Part shown: piece by piece, positions 43,662 to 54,818 of the stretch
Position numbering within the stretch: the first letter of the stretch is position 1
How the letters are laid out: each line of letters begins with the position of its first letter
DNA from: Flectonema sp. DT1601
Lineage: Eukaryota; Euglenozoa; Diplonemea; Diplonemida; Diplonemidae
Reading direction: 5' to 3'
NCBI GenBank assembly: GCA_964019425.1
Contig: OZ025790.1
Span: 62,001-126,000, forward strand
Length of the DNA: 64,000 bases
Notes under the pieces: model-generated
The model's input: only the letters and a program-made list of their open reading frames with translations
Database searches by the model: none
Told to the model about the DNA's origin: nothing
Made by a program: the position numbers and the translations under genes

Positions 43662-44367
43662 GTACGTAAAATACAAATGTATTGTATCATAAACAGGTAC
43701 AGGGGGGATTAGTTAGTTGACATCATAAATATCGGCTCTTAATCTGAATAGTTTTGAAAAAACCACAACAAAAAAAAAAAAAAAAAATAACAAGAAAAAA
43801 ACTGAAACATCAAATAACAAAAATAAATAAAAAGAGAAGTCCATTTTCATTGCGAACTGAGCATCCGTTGATGCCAGCAAACTTCAGAGATGATCGAAAG
43901 AGTGGAAATAAATAAAAGAACCAACTCATTCGTGTGTTCTGCCAAAGTTAAGTGATAATGACATAATATATATAAAAAGAATAGCGGTAGAATAATTGTG
44001 AGTAAAAAATTAAACTAATTCTAACGAGTCGATTAAACGACACCCACACATCCATTCCCCTGTTGTCTAGCAATCGCTCTAAGCTTCTTGCTACCAAAGA
44101 GGAACAAAAATAAGGAGGGGAGGGGAGGGGGGTTAACTGTTTGGGCATACTTATAAGGATATAAATATATTGTATCGAATCAAAGCTAACTAATATAAGC
44201 AATTAGTAATTTATGAGACAGGGCGAAAAGAAACGAAAAAAAAAAAAAGAGAAAAAAAAAAGAAAACCCCCCAAGGACAAAAGGAAAATTTTAACCGATG
44301 GGCAAATTTCTTTTCACGCTGTTGATTTTCTTTTGTTCTTTTTTTTTTTTTTTTTTTGGGAAGGAAG

Positions 44368-44401
<34 letters not shown>

Positions 44402-44813
44402 ACTCATTTATAGTTTACTTTGTTGATCAACGACAGTAATGCTAAACGGTTTGTTTGTGCACGAAACCGTGAACCGACTTAAACTGATAAAGCTAAAGGA
44501 GGTTTACGTGTGCTGCCAACATTCTTTTTCGTTCTTACAATACTTGTTAAATGCAAAAAATAACGATTCTTAATCTGAATGGTGTTCTTTTAAAAAAAAA
44601 AAAAAAAAAAAGAATGGAAAAAGTATTTTCAATTCAATATAAACAAACTATAAATTGGGAAAAGAATATTGTTCTTCAGTTTTCTTTTTTTTTTTTTCCC
44701 ATTTCCTTAGTGATACTGCCCGACCTCTTCTGAGGTTGTACTTTTTCCATCAGCTCACCAAAGCAGATTTCAAAAATAACGAGTAATTTTCATAATGCTA
44801 ATTCGTAAACGAA

Positions 44814-44865
44814 AATCAGCAAGTCTCTTAGTTTAGTTAAAAGCTAAGAAACCCGCTTACTGATT
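44814..44865 (-). other. Imperfect hairpin just after the stop of the 295-aa gene
   Basis: AATCAG pairs with CTGATT and TCTTAG pairs with CTAAGA around a loop. It begins at the last base of the stop codon at 44865, so it would sit at the very start of the 3' UTR. Confidence 0.4.
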
Positions 44866-45752
44866 TACCGAGGTTTTAAAGGTGGCTGAGGGAACCCCGG
44901 ATTTGGCAGATTTGGCAACAAGTTGCCTCCAACAGTAATCATCTGTCTGCAGTCTGCTAGCGGAATGTAAAGTCCATTTTTCGGACTCGCTCCAACCTGC
45001 GGTCTAGGCCGTATTGGTTGTTGGGGTTGAAGATTAAATGCAGCTGAAGCAAGGTTTAACCCATTATTATGATTATTATTGTTACCGATATTAATACCAC
45101 CTCCACCAAGCGCTACATTTAAACCAATGTTACCGAGAGGTGCTGGATTCATGTTGGGAAACGCTGGAAGCATTGCCATCCCAACACCACTAACAGTATT
45201 CACTTGATGAAGTTGACCAACAGTTGGAGCACACGGAAAGGGAAGGTAAACTGGTCGCATTGGTGGTGGTTGGAATTTTACTTGTTCTTCTTCAATCTCA
45301 TCAGCTTTACCTTCGTCAACATCTTCCTTCTCAACTTCTTCACTTGGAGATGATTGAATTGCTGAAACAATTTGAGATATGACAGAGTCAGGTGTCAGTT
45401 CTGATTTTTGTGAAAACACAGGAGAGACTTTAACAATATTCAATTCCTCAACCTGATCAACATTTGGTGTAAGAGGAGTACCCCACTGTCTCGGTACATA
45501 TATCGGAGTCAAAGATGTCACCGCAAGCGAAGTTGCTCGAATCTCACGAAATCCAATCTCAGGCGGCAATAAAGTTGCTGCCGGATGTTTAAATTGATCT
45601 TCTTCCATACCTGGCAACTGACATAAGTCTGCGGCTCTGTCTAAAAGTGTGATCTCTCCCTCAACTTCCTCTTCCCAGTCTGGGTCAGCCATCATATCAG
45701 ATTGCTTACCCCAAGGGTTTCCAATATCAACAACAAGTGGATCAGATAACAT
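44865..45752 (-). CDS. Hypothetical Pro/Asn/Gly-rich disordered protein, 295 aa
   Basis: Not recognised. The N-terminus is acidic (Asp/Glu clusters near residues 20-40 and a long Glu/Asp stretch near 138-158). The remainder is rich in Pro, Gly, Leu and Asn, with a Gly-Gly-Gly plus Asn-His-Asn stretch near residue 218-230 and a Pro-rich end. There is no Cys pattern, membrane span or signal peptide. The start codon and composition are good. It may be a scaffold or RNA-associated low-complexity protein (inference). It is on the same strand as its neighbours. Confidence 0.65.
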   Translation of the reverse strand: MLSDPLVVDIGNPWGKQSDMMADPDWEEEVEGEITLLDRAADLCQLPGMEEDQFKHPAATLLPPEIGFREIRATSLAVTSLTPIYVPRQWGTPLTPNVDQVEELNIVKVSPVFSQKSELTPDSVISQIVSAIQSSPSEEVEKEDVDEGKADEIEEEQVKFQPPPMRPVYLPFPCAPTVGQLHQVNTVSGVGMAMLPAFPNMNPAPLGNIGLNVALGGGGINIGNNNNHNNGLNLASAAFNLQPQQPIRPRPQVGASPKNGLYIPLADCRQMITVGGNLLPNLPNPGFPQPPLKPR

Positions 45753-46226
45753 TTTATTAAATTGATAATAGTTCTGAGTTTTGAGGGAAAAAAACTCAAT
45801 TTTTTTTTAAACTTAAATATCAACTACCAGAATCATCTCAACTCTTCATTACCTAACTACCTGCCTCCATCAGTAAGATCTGAAGACTTCATTGTAGCAA
45901 ACCAACTGGTTAGTTATAATATAGATCTACCACCTACTATTGGACTCTGTTAAGAAAATAACTAATAAAGAGTGAATCAACCAGCAGAAGAAATAAAAAA
46001 CATATTTAGTAAGCACGGGTTCGAAAAGGGAGAGAAGGAAGTAAATTAAAAAAAACGAAAAAAAATAAAATAAAAAAACAGTAAAACTAATGGTGAAGTT
46101 GTGGATTTTTGTGTTTTTGTGTTGTTCCTTCTGCTAGAAAAGAATGAACAACAACTGGTTTAAATTTAAAAAACGTATAAAGTGCTTCCAAAAAAAAAAA
46201 AAAAAAACCGTAAATTTGAGAGGGGA
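45753..46226. other. Intergenic spacer
   Basis: AT-rich with A runs near 46189-46206. No gene is seen. Confidence 0.5.
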
Positions 46227-46625
46227 TATATGAGAGGATGCCAAAAGTAGGGTACAATTTTGGGCCACGGGTATCTGACAGTCCCTAAGTGTGAATCCGA
46301 CCACTTTTCACAAGATATTTTATACTCAAAAAATGCAATTCCGTGTCTGGGAAGTGATTTTACTCACCGCTAGTTTCAAAATTCCATATTTCCTTCACTA
46401 AAGACCCCTCTTTGTAGGCTAACAGGCCTTTGTCCTGTATGAACCATTTTTGCTGCCTTTTTAAATCATGTCGTTTATTTATCTGAAACCAGTTAAATTC
46501 CTACAACATCCAGAAACATGCAAGAAAAAGTTGTTATCTCGCGGTTCAAAGAGCTAATGACAGAAATGGGTGAGCAGCTCCAATAGGGGGAGCGAAACAG
46601 TGCTAGTGGGTCGACAAAGAGACAG

Positions 46626-46820
46626 GTGAGATTAGCAAAACAGCTGCTTGAGTGCCTTTCAGGAGGCGATGTTGACAGCATGCTCAGGGATGTTACTGGC
46701 ATATCAAGTCTGTGGAAATGTGTTGTTCCCCCTTGTGTAGGTGAGATGATAAGTAGTTTAGAAGTTGGAAGGAGGAGGAGAGTTTTTAAAACACTTGACA
46801 GCAACGGGTGGAAGTTTTAA
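46626..46820 (+). pseudogene. N-terminal remnant of the transposase
   Basis: An open stretch (about 65 codons) rich in Lys/Arg/Leu precedes the main ORF in the same element. It ends in a TAA at 46818-46820, after which the same frame continues with coding-like sequence (Ala-Glu-Ala-Gly-Ile-Lys). This suggests a once continuous transposase now broken by a stop codon. Confidence 0.4.
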
Positions 46821-46920
46821 CACTTTGCAGAAGCCGGTATTAAGATCGGAAGGAAGGCATGGGGTGAGAGAAACAGTGAGGCTCAGATGCTAGGACGGCC
46901 AAGAAAAAACCAATGAGGAG

Positions 46921-47742
46921 ATGGCAGAAGTTGTCGACAGCGAGCACAGGGCAGCATCGGCGGAAACCTCTATCACACTGAAGAGGCTGTCGAAGGTGCG
47001 AGACTCAACTGTCACCATCCAGAATGTCTTGCCAACTTTCCGGAGCATCTATGAGAGCAGCTCTCTCAGAGATAAGATTTCAATGGCAACCTTTCGTAGG
47101 ATGAGAAAAGAAGAATTCCGCAAACTGGCCCGCCGAACTGATGTTTGTAACTACTGCCTGGCAGGCCAGTCAATCAGGAAGAAACTGGGGAAGCTCCTTA
47201 AAAGTGCTAAAGGGAAGTCCGGTTACTCGATGAGTGTCTGGAATGTCTCTCGCTCAAGTGGTCTTATTCTCCAGTGCATGCTCAATTCTCCTGGAAGTGT
47301 ACCCCAAAATATTAAACTTCAGGCTGCAGAATACATTCAGCAACTCGTAGAGATTGATCTTCACACTGAGGAATTCCGACGCCAGAACGCGATTTACGCT
47401 GAAAAAACACAAGACCCAGGTGACAGTCTGGTGATCACCCTAGACTACAAAGAAAAGGGTACATTGCCACAGGTTCCGCAGGAAGGCAATAGCCATTTCT
47501 ACAAGCAGGGGAAATACAGTTGCTTGGGGGAAAAGGGACACAGATACCCAAAAGGAAAAGAAAGCAGCGTCAGTGTAAGGGGTGCGGTGGGGTTGACCAC
47601 GACTTGCGCAACTGCCCTAGATCAGAATTTGAAAGCAGCACCAGTAGCATCATTACCAGTAGTGACAGTATGTGTACCAGTATCAGTAGTACCTGTGCTA
47701 GTAGCAGTACTTCCAGCACTCCCAGTGACGTGTAGCAATTAA
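46921..47742 (+). pseudogene. Truncated and frameshifted transposase-like ORF
   Basis: 273 codons from an ATG. It has a Cys-x-x-Cys site (Asp-Val-Cys-Asn-Tyr-Cys near residue 80) in a basic helical region. Near residue 175 an Asp follows a Val-Ile-Thr-Leu strand, which could be the first catalytic acid of a DDE enzyme. The usual catalytic remainder is missing. From about 47520 a different frame encodes a CCHC zinc knuckle (Cys-x2-Cys-x4-His-x4-Cys) and a Ser/Thr tail, so a frameshift, probably at the G run near 47525, and an internal deletion are likely. No host function is expected. Confidence 0.55.
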
Positions 47743-48135
47743 GAACTTCAGCAAAATCAATGATTTTTATAAAAAAGAAAGCACATCATTGTATTATCAG
47801 TACTGCCTATTAAGCACCTGGTCGAACTTAGTATCACTACCATTCTCCTTATACTACAGGTAAGCTCTTAGGGAAAATATGGAATTTTCAAACTAGCGGT
47901 GAGTAAAATCACTTCCCAGACACGGAATTGCATTTTTTGAGTACAAAATATCTTGTGAAAAGTGGTCGGATTCACACTTAGGGACCGTCAGATACCCGTG
48001 GCCCAAAATTGTACCCTACTTTTGGCACGTTCTCATATAAAACAATAAAAAAAAGCGTCAGACTATAACCGTCCATTTGGCACAAAAGGGTTAGAATAAG
48101 GCAAGGCAAGGGAACATAACTTTTTTTTTTTTTTT

Positions 48136-49749
48136 TTACGCATCAACTCTCCCACTCATAAGTTCAATAAGTTGGTGATCAGGAAACCAATACGTTTTCT
48201 CTCTTCTTGTTACGTCGTGTAACAGTTGCTGAAACTGATTCACATCAACTTCCTTGTTAATAGTCAACAGAAGCATCAATCTCATCGTGTCTCTATCGTA
48301 TTTAGAATGAGTTATTAATAAATACTCACACAGTCTTATTATAGATAAATGATTTGAACCAAAACCATATTCAATCCAAAGTCGTAAAGCAAGGATAGCA
48401 GTACCCACATGTTTTGAGGTCATGGTTGGATCTTTCATGTGTTGTCTTTTTGACTCATCTTTGCAATAGCGAGTTACGATTTTGATCAGTCGGTCTTTTT
48501 CAACGTCGCTGAAACATTCATTTGTTCCAACATCACCCCAATCAACCATAGTTGGGATTATGTGATGAAATAGTCTGATGTCAGATTTTTGTAAAGCGAT
48601 CACAATTTTAGACGAACCTCCTCCTCCGAGGATATCACGAAGTTCATTTACTCTAATCACTTTTGCTAAAAAATTAGCAGCCAATTCAATCGGTTCTGAG
48701 TTGACTGTTTCTAATTGTAAACACTCGCATAAGATTGCAACAGTTTCTGATCTACATTGGTGTAGGGTAGAAATACAATTTAATGAAAATGATTCCAAGA
48801 TCGCAATGCAATTATCTCCAACGTCTTCACGATGTTTCTTCAATGCTTCCAAAACATCAGTAAACACCGAGTTCGGATCCTTTAAAGCAGACGGAGATAA
48901 ACTCATTGACCTGTACACAGCTAAGATCTGTTGGGTTATTTCTAAGTCATCAACTTTATCTAAGAAAACATTCTTTACGAGAACGACATCTTCATCGTAA
49001 ACATGCAACTGAGAAGCTCTGTACATTCTATCCATTGCAAACAACGTTGATAATAATATACAATGTGGGCTTTTAAGGTTTCTAAGAACCTTCCTAAGCT
49101 GGCACAGGATGATAGGAACTTCTTTTGGAGATACAAAGTGTGCTGTCAAAGCTAATATTTTATACCACAGTTCAACGATTGATTCATTAACGTCGTTGCT
49201 TGATTGAAGAGCAGTTAGTACTTCTCCACATAAACTGCTACCTGGAGGAGTGATATCATCATCAGCTACAATGACACCACAACTCGATGCTTCTGAAAGT
49301 GTTTTAGCCGCTGATGACAATAACGATAATTCAACTAAACAATATTCAGTCATTGCTGGTAGCAGTGATGCTCTCAGTACTAAGTAAGTACCATATTCTT
49401 GAATAGCAACGTTGTCTGGAAACTTCTTGAGAGCAGCAACTAAAGGCTGCCATGCTAATATAACCTGCTGACACTCTAGTTTACATATTGATAGAAGTTT
49501 AACACAGAATTCTTGAACCGCCATATCACCAGGTAGTGACAACATTAAAGTAATCGTTGCCGCAACTCCTCCACTTCTCATGTATTCTTCTCGCTGTTCA
49601 CAAACCATGTCACTCATAACTTTGTATTGTCCTTGGAGACCCCAGTTGCCATCCCATTTTCCAGTTGGATCTCCTGAATTCATTTTACACATTCCTTGTA
49701 ACTTCTCCAACATGGAAAGTTCTTTAGGGGTTGAGAAATATGAACCCAT
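48136..49749 (-). CDS. ARM/HEAT-like repeat protein with N-myristoylation signal, 537 aa
   Basis: The N-terminus Met-Gly-Ser-Tyr-Phe-Ser fits N-myristoylation (Gly2, Ser6), which would anchor it to membranes, often flagellar or plasma membrane in flagellates. Most of the protein is predicted all-helical with regularly spaced Leu/Ala-rich pairs of helices of about 40 residues, typical of ARM/HEAT solenoids, for example around residues 55-130 and 290-360. There are no catalytic motifs. It is probably a scaffold. The TTG run upstream (about 49757-49775) is outside the coding region. Family assignment beyond the fold is not possible. Confidence 0.65.
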   Translation of the reverse strand: MGSYFSTPKELSMLEKLQGMCKMNSGDPTGKWDGNWGLQGQYKVMSDMVCEQREEYMRSGGVAATITLMLSLPGDMAVQEFCVKLLSICKLECQQVILAWQPLVAALKKFPDNVAIQEYGTYLVLRASLLPAMTEYCLVELSLLSSAAKTLSEASSCGVIVADDDITPPGSSLCGEVLTALQSSNDVNESIVELWYKILALTAHFVSPKEVPIILCQLRKVLRNLKSPHCILLSTLFAMDRMYRASQLHVYDEDVVLVKNVFLDKVDDLEITQQILAVYRSMSLSPSALKDPNSVFTDVLEALKKHREDVGDNCIAILESFSLNCISTLHQCRSETVAILCECLQLETVNSEPIELAANFLAKVIRVNELRDILGGGGSSKIVIALQKSDIRLFHHIIPTMVDWGDVGTNECFSDVEKDRLIKIVTRYCKDESKRQHMKDPTMTSKHVGTAILALRLWIEYGFGSNHLSIIRLCEYLLITHSKYDRDTMRLMLLLTINKEVDVNQFQQLLHDVTRREKTYWFPDHQLIELMSGRVDA

Positions 49750-50137
49750 TTTGGTTTTGTTGTTGTTGTTGTTGTTATTGTAAGTGTGATTTTACCCCCT
49801 CCCTTCCTGAATTTGAAAGGGTTATGTAAATCTAATGAGTGTCTTGTCCCATGTTATCTTTGTTGAATAGAATGAAAAAAAAAAACAAATAAAATGAATG
49901 GAAAAAGAAAGAAACAAAAAAAATTTACAAGAAAAGAAACGATTCCGAACGTATGCAAACACATTACAAAAAAAATATACAAAAAAAAAAAAATTATAAT
50001 AATAATAATTACGACACACCAAACAGAAGGAGGAGTTGTACATATTCCCTCCACCCTCCGGCCACTGATTGTTTTTTTTTAATAGAACAACGAGTATCAG
50101 TTTACGAAGCTGTTGTTGATGAAGCAGGTCGTGAAGG
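49750..50137. other. Intergenic spacer
   Basis: Contains a short TTG run near 49757 and A-rich DNA. No gene is seen. Confidence 0.5.
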
Positions 50138-51961
50138 TTATTCCAGACACTGGCTGCTCAACTCAGCTAACTGAGCGACCATTCTCTTTGTGTGAGCAAA
50201 GACAGATGCCTGAGAGGTGCATGTTAATATTCTTTTAATAGTGTCTTGAATAGTAATTGGTGACACACTCGTATCGTCAGGCATCGTCTCAACTGCTTCA
50301 GATATTCTTTGGAACAAATGAGAAGTCAAACCTGAAGACGACTTTATAAGTGAACGAGTCTTGTTGAGAAGTTGTAATCGAGAAGAAGAAGAAGCAAACA
50401 CAGGATACACTGTAAGATCATCTCTGAGTGCCTTCTGCACGTATGCAACAGCAGAAATCCCACCGATACTTGGGAAAGGGATTCTTGCGAATAAATATGC
50501 TGTCGAGCCACACAATGCAGCACACAATGAGATCTGGTCGTTACTCACACTTATCTCATCCGGAAGAAGCCAATTAGCTGCTGGTTCTGTTCCAACGGGT
50601 GAGAAGGATGTGAGACCTCCACATTGCTCTTGACGAAATTGAAATTTAATATGAAATTGTTTACTAACAATACTAAACTGAATCGAATGGTGTGTTACCA
50701 TCTTAACAATAGGATCTCCATTACTATCATAAAGTCCCGTATTTAATGGAGTTGAGTATGGTAACTGTGTGTATGTATTATCATCATCGTGATGAATACA
50801 AATATTAACTCCCGGATCTAATTCACTCATACAATAAGAAGCTGACAATATGTATCCCGCTGCTGCTAATTGTTCGCAAAAGGTGAGAATCGAAGTTGTT
50901 TTTTCACTGTTTCGGTTAACACAAACTTCAAAACCAGTTTGAGAAGCGAGTTTATTGAAAACCATGGCGAGAATTCGACTTCGGAGGATTTCTGAAAGCG
51001 TACCTGTTTCGTAAAAACCACCTTTTCCGACGCATAACCCAGATACCTGCCAGCTATCACCCACAGGGACTACTGTACATGGACACCGTTGATCACCAGA
51101 ATTTTGTAATATCTCACGTTCTATGACTGAAGTGAGAGATGGGAGCTCTTCAAAAGTGAATGGACTTTCCAACTCTGGAATGGGAATCTGCATACTGTTT
51201 TCAGGCTCACCAACCTTTAACATAATCTCAGCAGATCTATTAATGTTGTTAGCCTGACTTCTGATTGCTGGATCACTTCCTTCTATATTCGATAGTAGAT
51301 ATGGAAGTGACATCCCAGTTGTTACTCCAACACTTGACATAACAGAAAACAATCCTGGAAGCGTTTGAATTCCACCAAACACATTCTGTGAAATGTATCG
51401 GCAAACTGAATTCAAAGCCGCTCTAGTCGACAACACAACAGACATCGAACAAGCTCTTGCTCCAGCTTTCGGAATATTCTCAAATATCGTGGAATTTTTT
51501 GACACATCAAAGTAAGGAGGGATCACTAACATAACATCTTGGTTATCCTCTTGTAGTACAAAGTTTCCTTGTTCTATACATGTTTTTATAAGTGATAGAA
51601 GCCATGGTGATGCTGTACCCCAGGCTTGTCTTATTTCACGTTGTCTGAAAGAATCGATCAACTGAAAGTTTGACCTAAACGACGGATACTTTGATAACGC
51701 CTGATCAATTCCAGAACTGAAGTAATCACCTAAAAAGAACTCTGGAGTCGCTGAAGCGACTCGTGCGATTCTTGCTGGTGATACCGATGGCCTATAAACA
51801 GAACTGACACCTCTGGATATGTGAGGTGTTGGAACACTACTAGTCCTCGCAATGTGAGGTGATGTTGATATCAATCTCCTTACTGAACTACCACTATCTC
51901 TTCCAAAGAATGAAGATGGAGGTGACGAGTGGGGAGTCCGAGAATGATCCTCTCCGTTCAT
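50138..51961 (-). CDS. Hypothetical protein with disordered Ser/Arg/Pro N-terminus, 607 aa
   Basis: Not recognised. The first about 70 residues are Ser/Pro/Arg-rich with repeated Thr-Ser-x-Pro and Ser-Pro sites, resembling phosphorylated microtubule-binding or regulatory tails. The rest is a folded mixed alpha/beta region with scattered Cys but no catalytic motif I know. There is no signal peptide or clear membrane span. The start codon context and length support a real gene. It lies between the ARM-like gene and IFT25 in the same orientation. Confidence 0.7.
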   Translation of the reverse strand: MNGEDHSRTPHSSPPSSFFGRDSGSSVRRLISTSPHIARTSSVPTPHISRGVSSVYRPSVSPARIARVASATPEFFLGDYFSSGIDQALSKYPSFRSNFQLIDSFRQREIRQAWGTASPWLLSLIKTCIEQGNFVLQEDNQDVMLVIPPYFDVSKNSTIFENIPKAGARACSMSVVLSTRAALNSVCRYISQNVFGGIQTLPGLFSVMSSVGVTTGMSLPYLLSNIEGSDPAIRSQANNINRSAEIMLKVGEPENSMQIPIPELESPFTFEELPSLTSVIEREILQNSGDQRCPCTVVPVGDSWQVSGLCVGKGGFYETGTLSEILRSRILAMVFNKLASQTGFEVCVNRNSEKTTSILTFCEQLAAAGYILSASYCMSELDPGVNICIHHDDDNTYTQLPYSTPLNTGLYDSNGDPIVKMVTHHSIQFSIVSKQFHIKFQFRQEQCGGLTSFSPVGTEPAANWLLPDEISVSNDQISLCAALCGSTAYLFARIPFPSIGGISAVAYVQKALRDDLTVYPVFASSSSRLQLLNKTRSLIKSSSGLTSHLFQRISEAVETMPDDTSVSPITIQDTIKRILTCTSQASVFAHTKRMVAQLAELSSQCLE

Positions 51962-52402
51962 ATCAAAAACTTTATTTTCTGAAAAAATAAAAATAATATA
52001 ATTAAAATTATTTTTTTCTTGTAGTTTTTTTTATTTATTTTAACTCATTTTGCTGTTAAAAAAGTCATAACTACACACTACGAGTGCAAAGTGTCGGGAT
52101 GGAAAAAAATAATTTAAAAAAAAAAAAAAAAAAAAAAATAAATAAACAAAAAAAAAAAGATCACAAAACTCTATTCAGAATTGAATCACTCTCCCCAATA
52201 AAGATGTGGGGCGATCGGTTTTAATCTTACTTTTGTGCAAAGCAGACATCTTTTTTTTTTTCTTCTAAAATAATTTTGCTTAGCCTCCCATCACAGACGA
52301 ACTTGATAACGAGATTTTTACATCTCGTTATCTCTATGCTCTGGTCTGTCGGATTACTCTGTTTGAACATCAATTAAAAACAGTACTCCAATTCGATGAG
52401 CC
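51962..52402. other. Intergenic spacer with a hairpin
   Basis: AT-rich with an A run near 52118-52138. It holds a perfect 11-bp hairpin at 52305-52332 in the 3' flank of the IFT25 gene. No gene is seen. Confidence 0.5.
52305..52332. other. Perfect 11-bp hairpin in the IFT25 3' flank
   Basis: GATAACGAGAT, loop TTTTAC, ATCTCGTTATC. It lies about 70 nt beyond the stop codon at 52403. Possible role in 3' processing or stability is inference. Confidence 0.6.
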
Positions 52403-52888
52403 TTATGAGTCTCTTGATGGCAGGGCTGCAGGAGGACCTGTTAAGTTTGATGGAACTGGAGCTGGAGCTTCCGACTCAACTTCTCCCTCAAAACTCAAAT
52501 CGTGAATTGTTGAAAAATCTTCCCATCCACTCTGGATAATAAGTTTAACGAACTTTACAGAACTACCCACAGTGCTATTTATTTGAAATGATTCTGACTG
52601 GAGGTTACCAGCTGTTGGTTTTTCACCCATCTCCACATCCAGCATAACTTTAAATTTTATTGGTTGAGTCTCACAGCTTGCCTTTACTACTAATCTTCGT
52701 ATTGCGTGTGAAGCAGTCTTGAGCTTACTTAGTGTCACAGTAGCGTCTTTGAATCCAATTAAGACTTCTTGTGGATACATTCCAGTTGTACTCCAAAAGG
52801 TTTTTTCATCTCCATCGACCATATTATATCCAGGGTACCTTTCATCATTCGATGTGGTCAGTAGCACTTCAGCTTTTATCTGAGACAT
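52403..52888 (-). CDS. IFT25: Intraflagellar transport protein 25 homologue, 161 aa
   Basis: IFT25 (HSPB11 in animals) is a beta-jelly-roll, Ca2+-binding subunit of the IFT-B complex and pairs with IFT27. The key family signature is visible: Ala/Thr-Thr-Ser-x-Asp-Glu, then Asn-Met-Val-Asp-Gly-Asp-Glu-Lys-Thr-Phe-Trp-Ser-Thr-Thr-Gly-Met-Tyr-Pro-Gln-Glu, then an Ile-Ile-Gln-Ser-Gly-Trp-x-Asp-Phe strand near the end. The Pro/Ala tail is short. The ATG at 52888 gives the length usual for the family; no upstream ATG is in frame. It implies the organism builds a cilium or flagellum. Confidence 0.92.
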   Translation of the reverse strand: MSQIKAEVLLTTSNDERYPGYNMVDGDEKTFWSTTGMYPQEVLIGFKDATVTLSKLKTASHAIRRLVVKASCETQPIKFKVMLDVEMGEKPTAGNLQSESFQINSTVGSSVKFVKLIIQSGWEDFSTIHDLSFEGEVESEAPAPVPSNLTGPPAALPSRDS

Positions 52889-54818
52889 ATGTGTGTTGTG
52901 TGTGCTGTGTCGATAAGAATTAACAGTAAAAAAATTCGCTTCCAAAATCTTTATTCAAAACTAACGCAGGAAGCAAGTTGACTATTTTACGAAACGAATA
53001 CGGTTGGCGTTGGCCAGACAGACGTGCCAGGAAGGATGGCTTTTTTTTTTTCTTTTCTTTCTTTCCTTTTTTTTTCATCATTCATTTTTTTTTTTTTGAA
53101 TTATTTTCTTCTCCTCTCTTCTTCGGTTTTTTTTATTTTTTTTCCTATTTTTTTTTCCAATTCTGAAATTTCCCCGAAATAAGAAAAAAAAACGTCGCCC
53201 CAAAAAAGAGGAAGTCGTAAGAAATTGTACTAATGATAAGAGAACACAACACACCTTTTTTTTTTTTTTTTTTTTTCAAAATTTCCGGTAACAGTTTCGA
53301 ACCATTTCCTTACCAACTTAATACAAAAAAAAAGTTTTTTTTTTTCTTTTGGAGTACTTTTGAGGCATTTGCCAACACGCTGATCATTGCTGAGATGAAC
53401 AATTCATTTTCCAAACAAACAAAACAAAACCACAGTCTGACGACAATCGATCACTGTCCGACTTGTTTTCGGACGCGACTTAAAAGATTGCAAGCAGCTA
53501 TGAGGACGTTATAGTCAACCAGATAGCTAACAACTTACTTAGCGAGAGAGAGAAAGACGTAACCGCAATCAAAATTGACTCGCAACTTTTGTTTTCTTTG
53601 TTGCTGTTGTTGCCGTTGTTTTTTATTTTCTCTTTTTTTTTTTTTTTCTCCCTTCTATCTTCCAGTTGACATCTTATACAAATATTATTTTCAATAATCT
53701 CTTAACTGCCAGTCTGAAAGAATTTTAATATTAGAAATGGGAAAAAAAAAAAAAAAGAAAAAAGCAAAAAAAAAAAAAAAACCACGTGAGAAGAAGGAAA
53801 ACAGGAAGGGCTGGGAGGAAGAACGGGAAACTCAACAGACAGAAAAACAAGGAAAGACGACAATACTACAAAAAAAAAAAAAAAAAAAAAAAAAAACCAT
53901 TTCTTTAGCTTACGTCGCCAGTTTTTTATTTTAACGCGTTGCTCAAAGGGAACATCAGCGTCACTTTTTTTTTTCCTTCTTTTTTTTCTTTCTTTTTTCA
54001 GTTAGATAAGCATAAACGTCGTACGACGACACAACAAACATTTATGCAGTTTCGCACTCCGGAATTTTTCGTTCTCTTTTTTTCTTTGAACGTACATATT
54101 TAGAAAATCCAAAACTCACGTGCGGACAAGCATTGTCTCCACCCTCAACACAGAATGGCTGCGGGCCAAACGCCAGAAGAATGTCGCTCTCAAAACTTGA
54201 CAACACAAAAAAAAGGAGAAAAAAAAGTCCTGCACCGCAACGAGTGAATTAATACACCGCATTGCAGTAGTGGAGAAAGGGACTGTTCAAGACAGGTCCC
54301 GTCAACACTCTAAGTCGAAACAAGGTAGTGGTTAGTGCAGAGGGGTTGATCCGTAGCAGCAAAAAGAAAAATAATATAAAACCGATTGCTAGCAAGAATT
54401 GTTATGCAGATTGTTAACCAACGATAATGAGGGAAGACAAAATAACAAACAGCAAAAGAAACTTCCCAAAATCGCACTATAAATAGAAGCAATTTACAGG
54501 AGGGAAGAAAAAAGAAATTAGAAAATTCTGAATATATTTTTTCATTATAAAAATTTTATCGTTCTTTTTTTTTTTTTTTTTTTTTCTTTCAAAAAAGTCG
54601 GAACCCCTACAACACAAAACTATAAACTGGAATAGGCAAGAATAGACACCACCACCAGTGGCATCAGTTGCACTGCCTGCGTACCGTGTGTACTGATACT
54701 TTTTGCACTCAACGTTATAACTAATTCCAGAAAAGTGCATCTGGCACCAGCAGACTAGCGGTGTCAAAGAAACAGGAAGATATTTGTTTGCTTTAAAGTC
54801 AGTAGCATAGCTGCTCGT
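52889..54818. other. Intergenic region with homopolymers
   Basis: Contains T runs at about 53041-53095, 53257-53277 and 54564-54586 and A runs near 53741-53755 and 53870-53895. No gene is convincingly seen. Open stretches across it are homopolymer-driven. Confidence 0.5.

Larger units (their letters stand above)
41855..44864. other. Gene-poor region with dispersed repeat and hairpins
   Basis: Contains a diverged direct repeat (about 41894-41972 and 42431-42513), long A and T runs and two strong hairpins listed separately. Open stretches at 42556-42834 (minus) and 43948-44202 (minus) have some coding-like composition. They lack a usable ATG (first) or a convincing length (second), so no gene is called. 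Confidence 0.45.
46227..48039 (+). mobile_element. Decayed DNA transposon with about 165-bp terminal inverted repeats
   Basis: The ends read TATATGAGA ... TCTCATATA and the inverted match extends inwards from TGCCAAAAGTAGGG to AATTCCATATTT (about 46227-46392 and 47873-48039) with only a few mismatches. Trimming gives TATGAGA ends flanked by TA, so a TA target duplication is possible. It contains a broken transposase-like ORF on the plus strand. The high arm identity suggests a fairly recent insertion. Superfamily not assigned. Confidence 0.85.
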
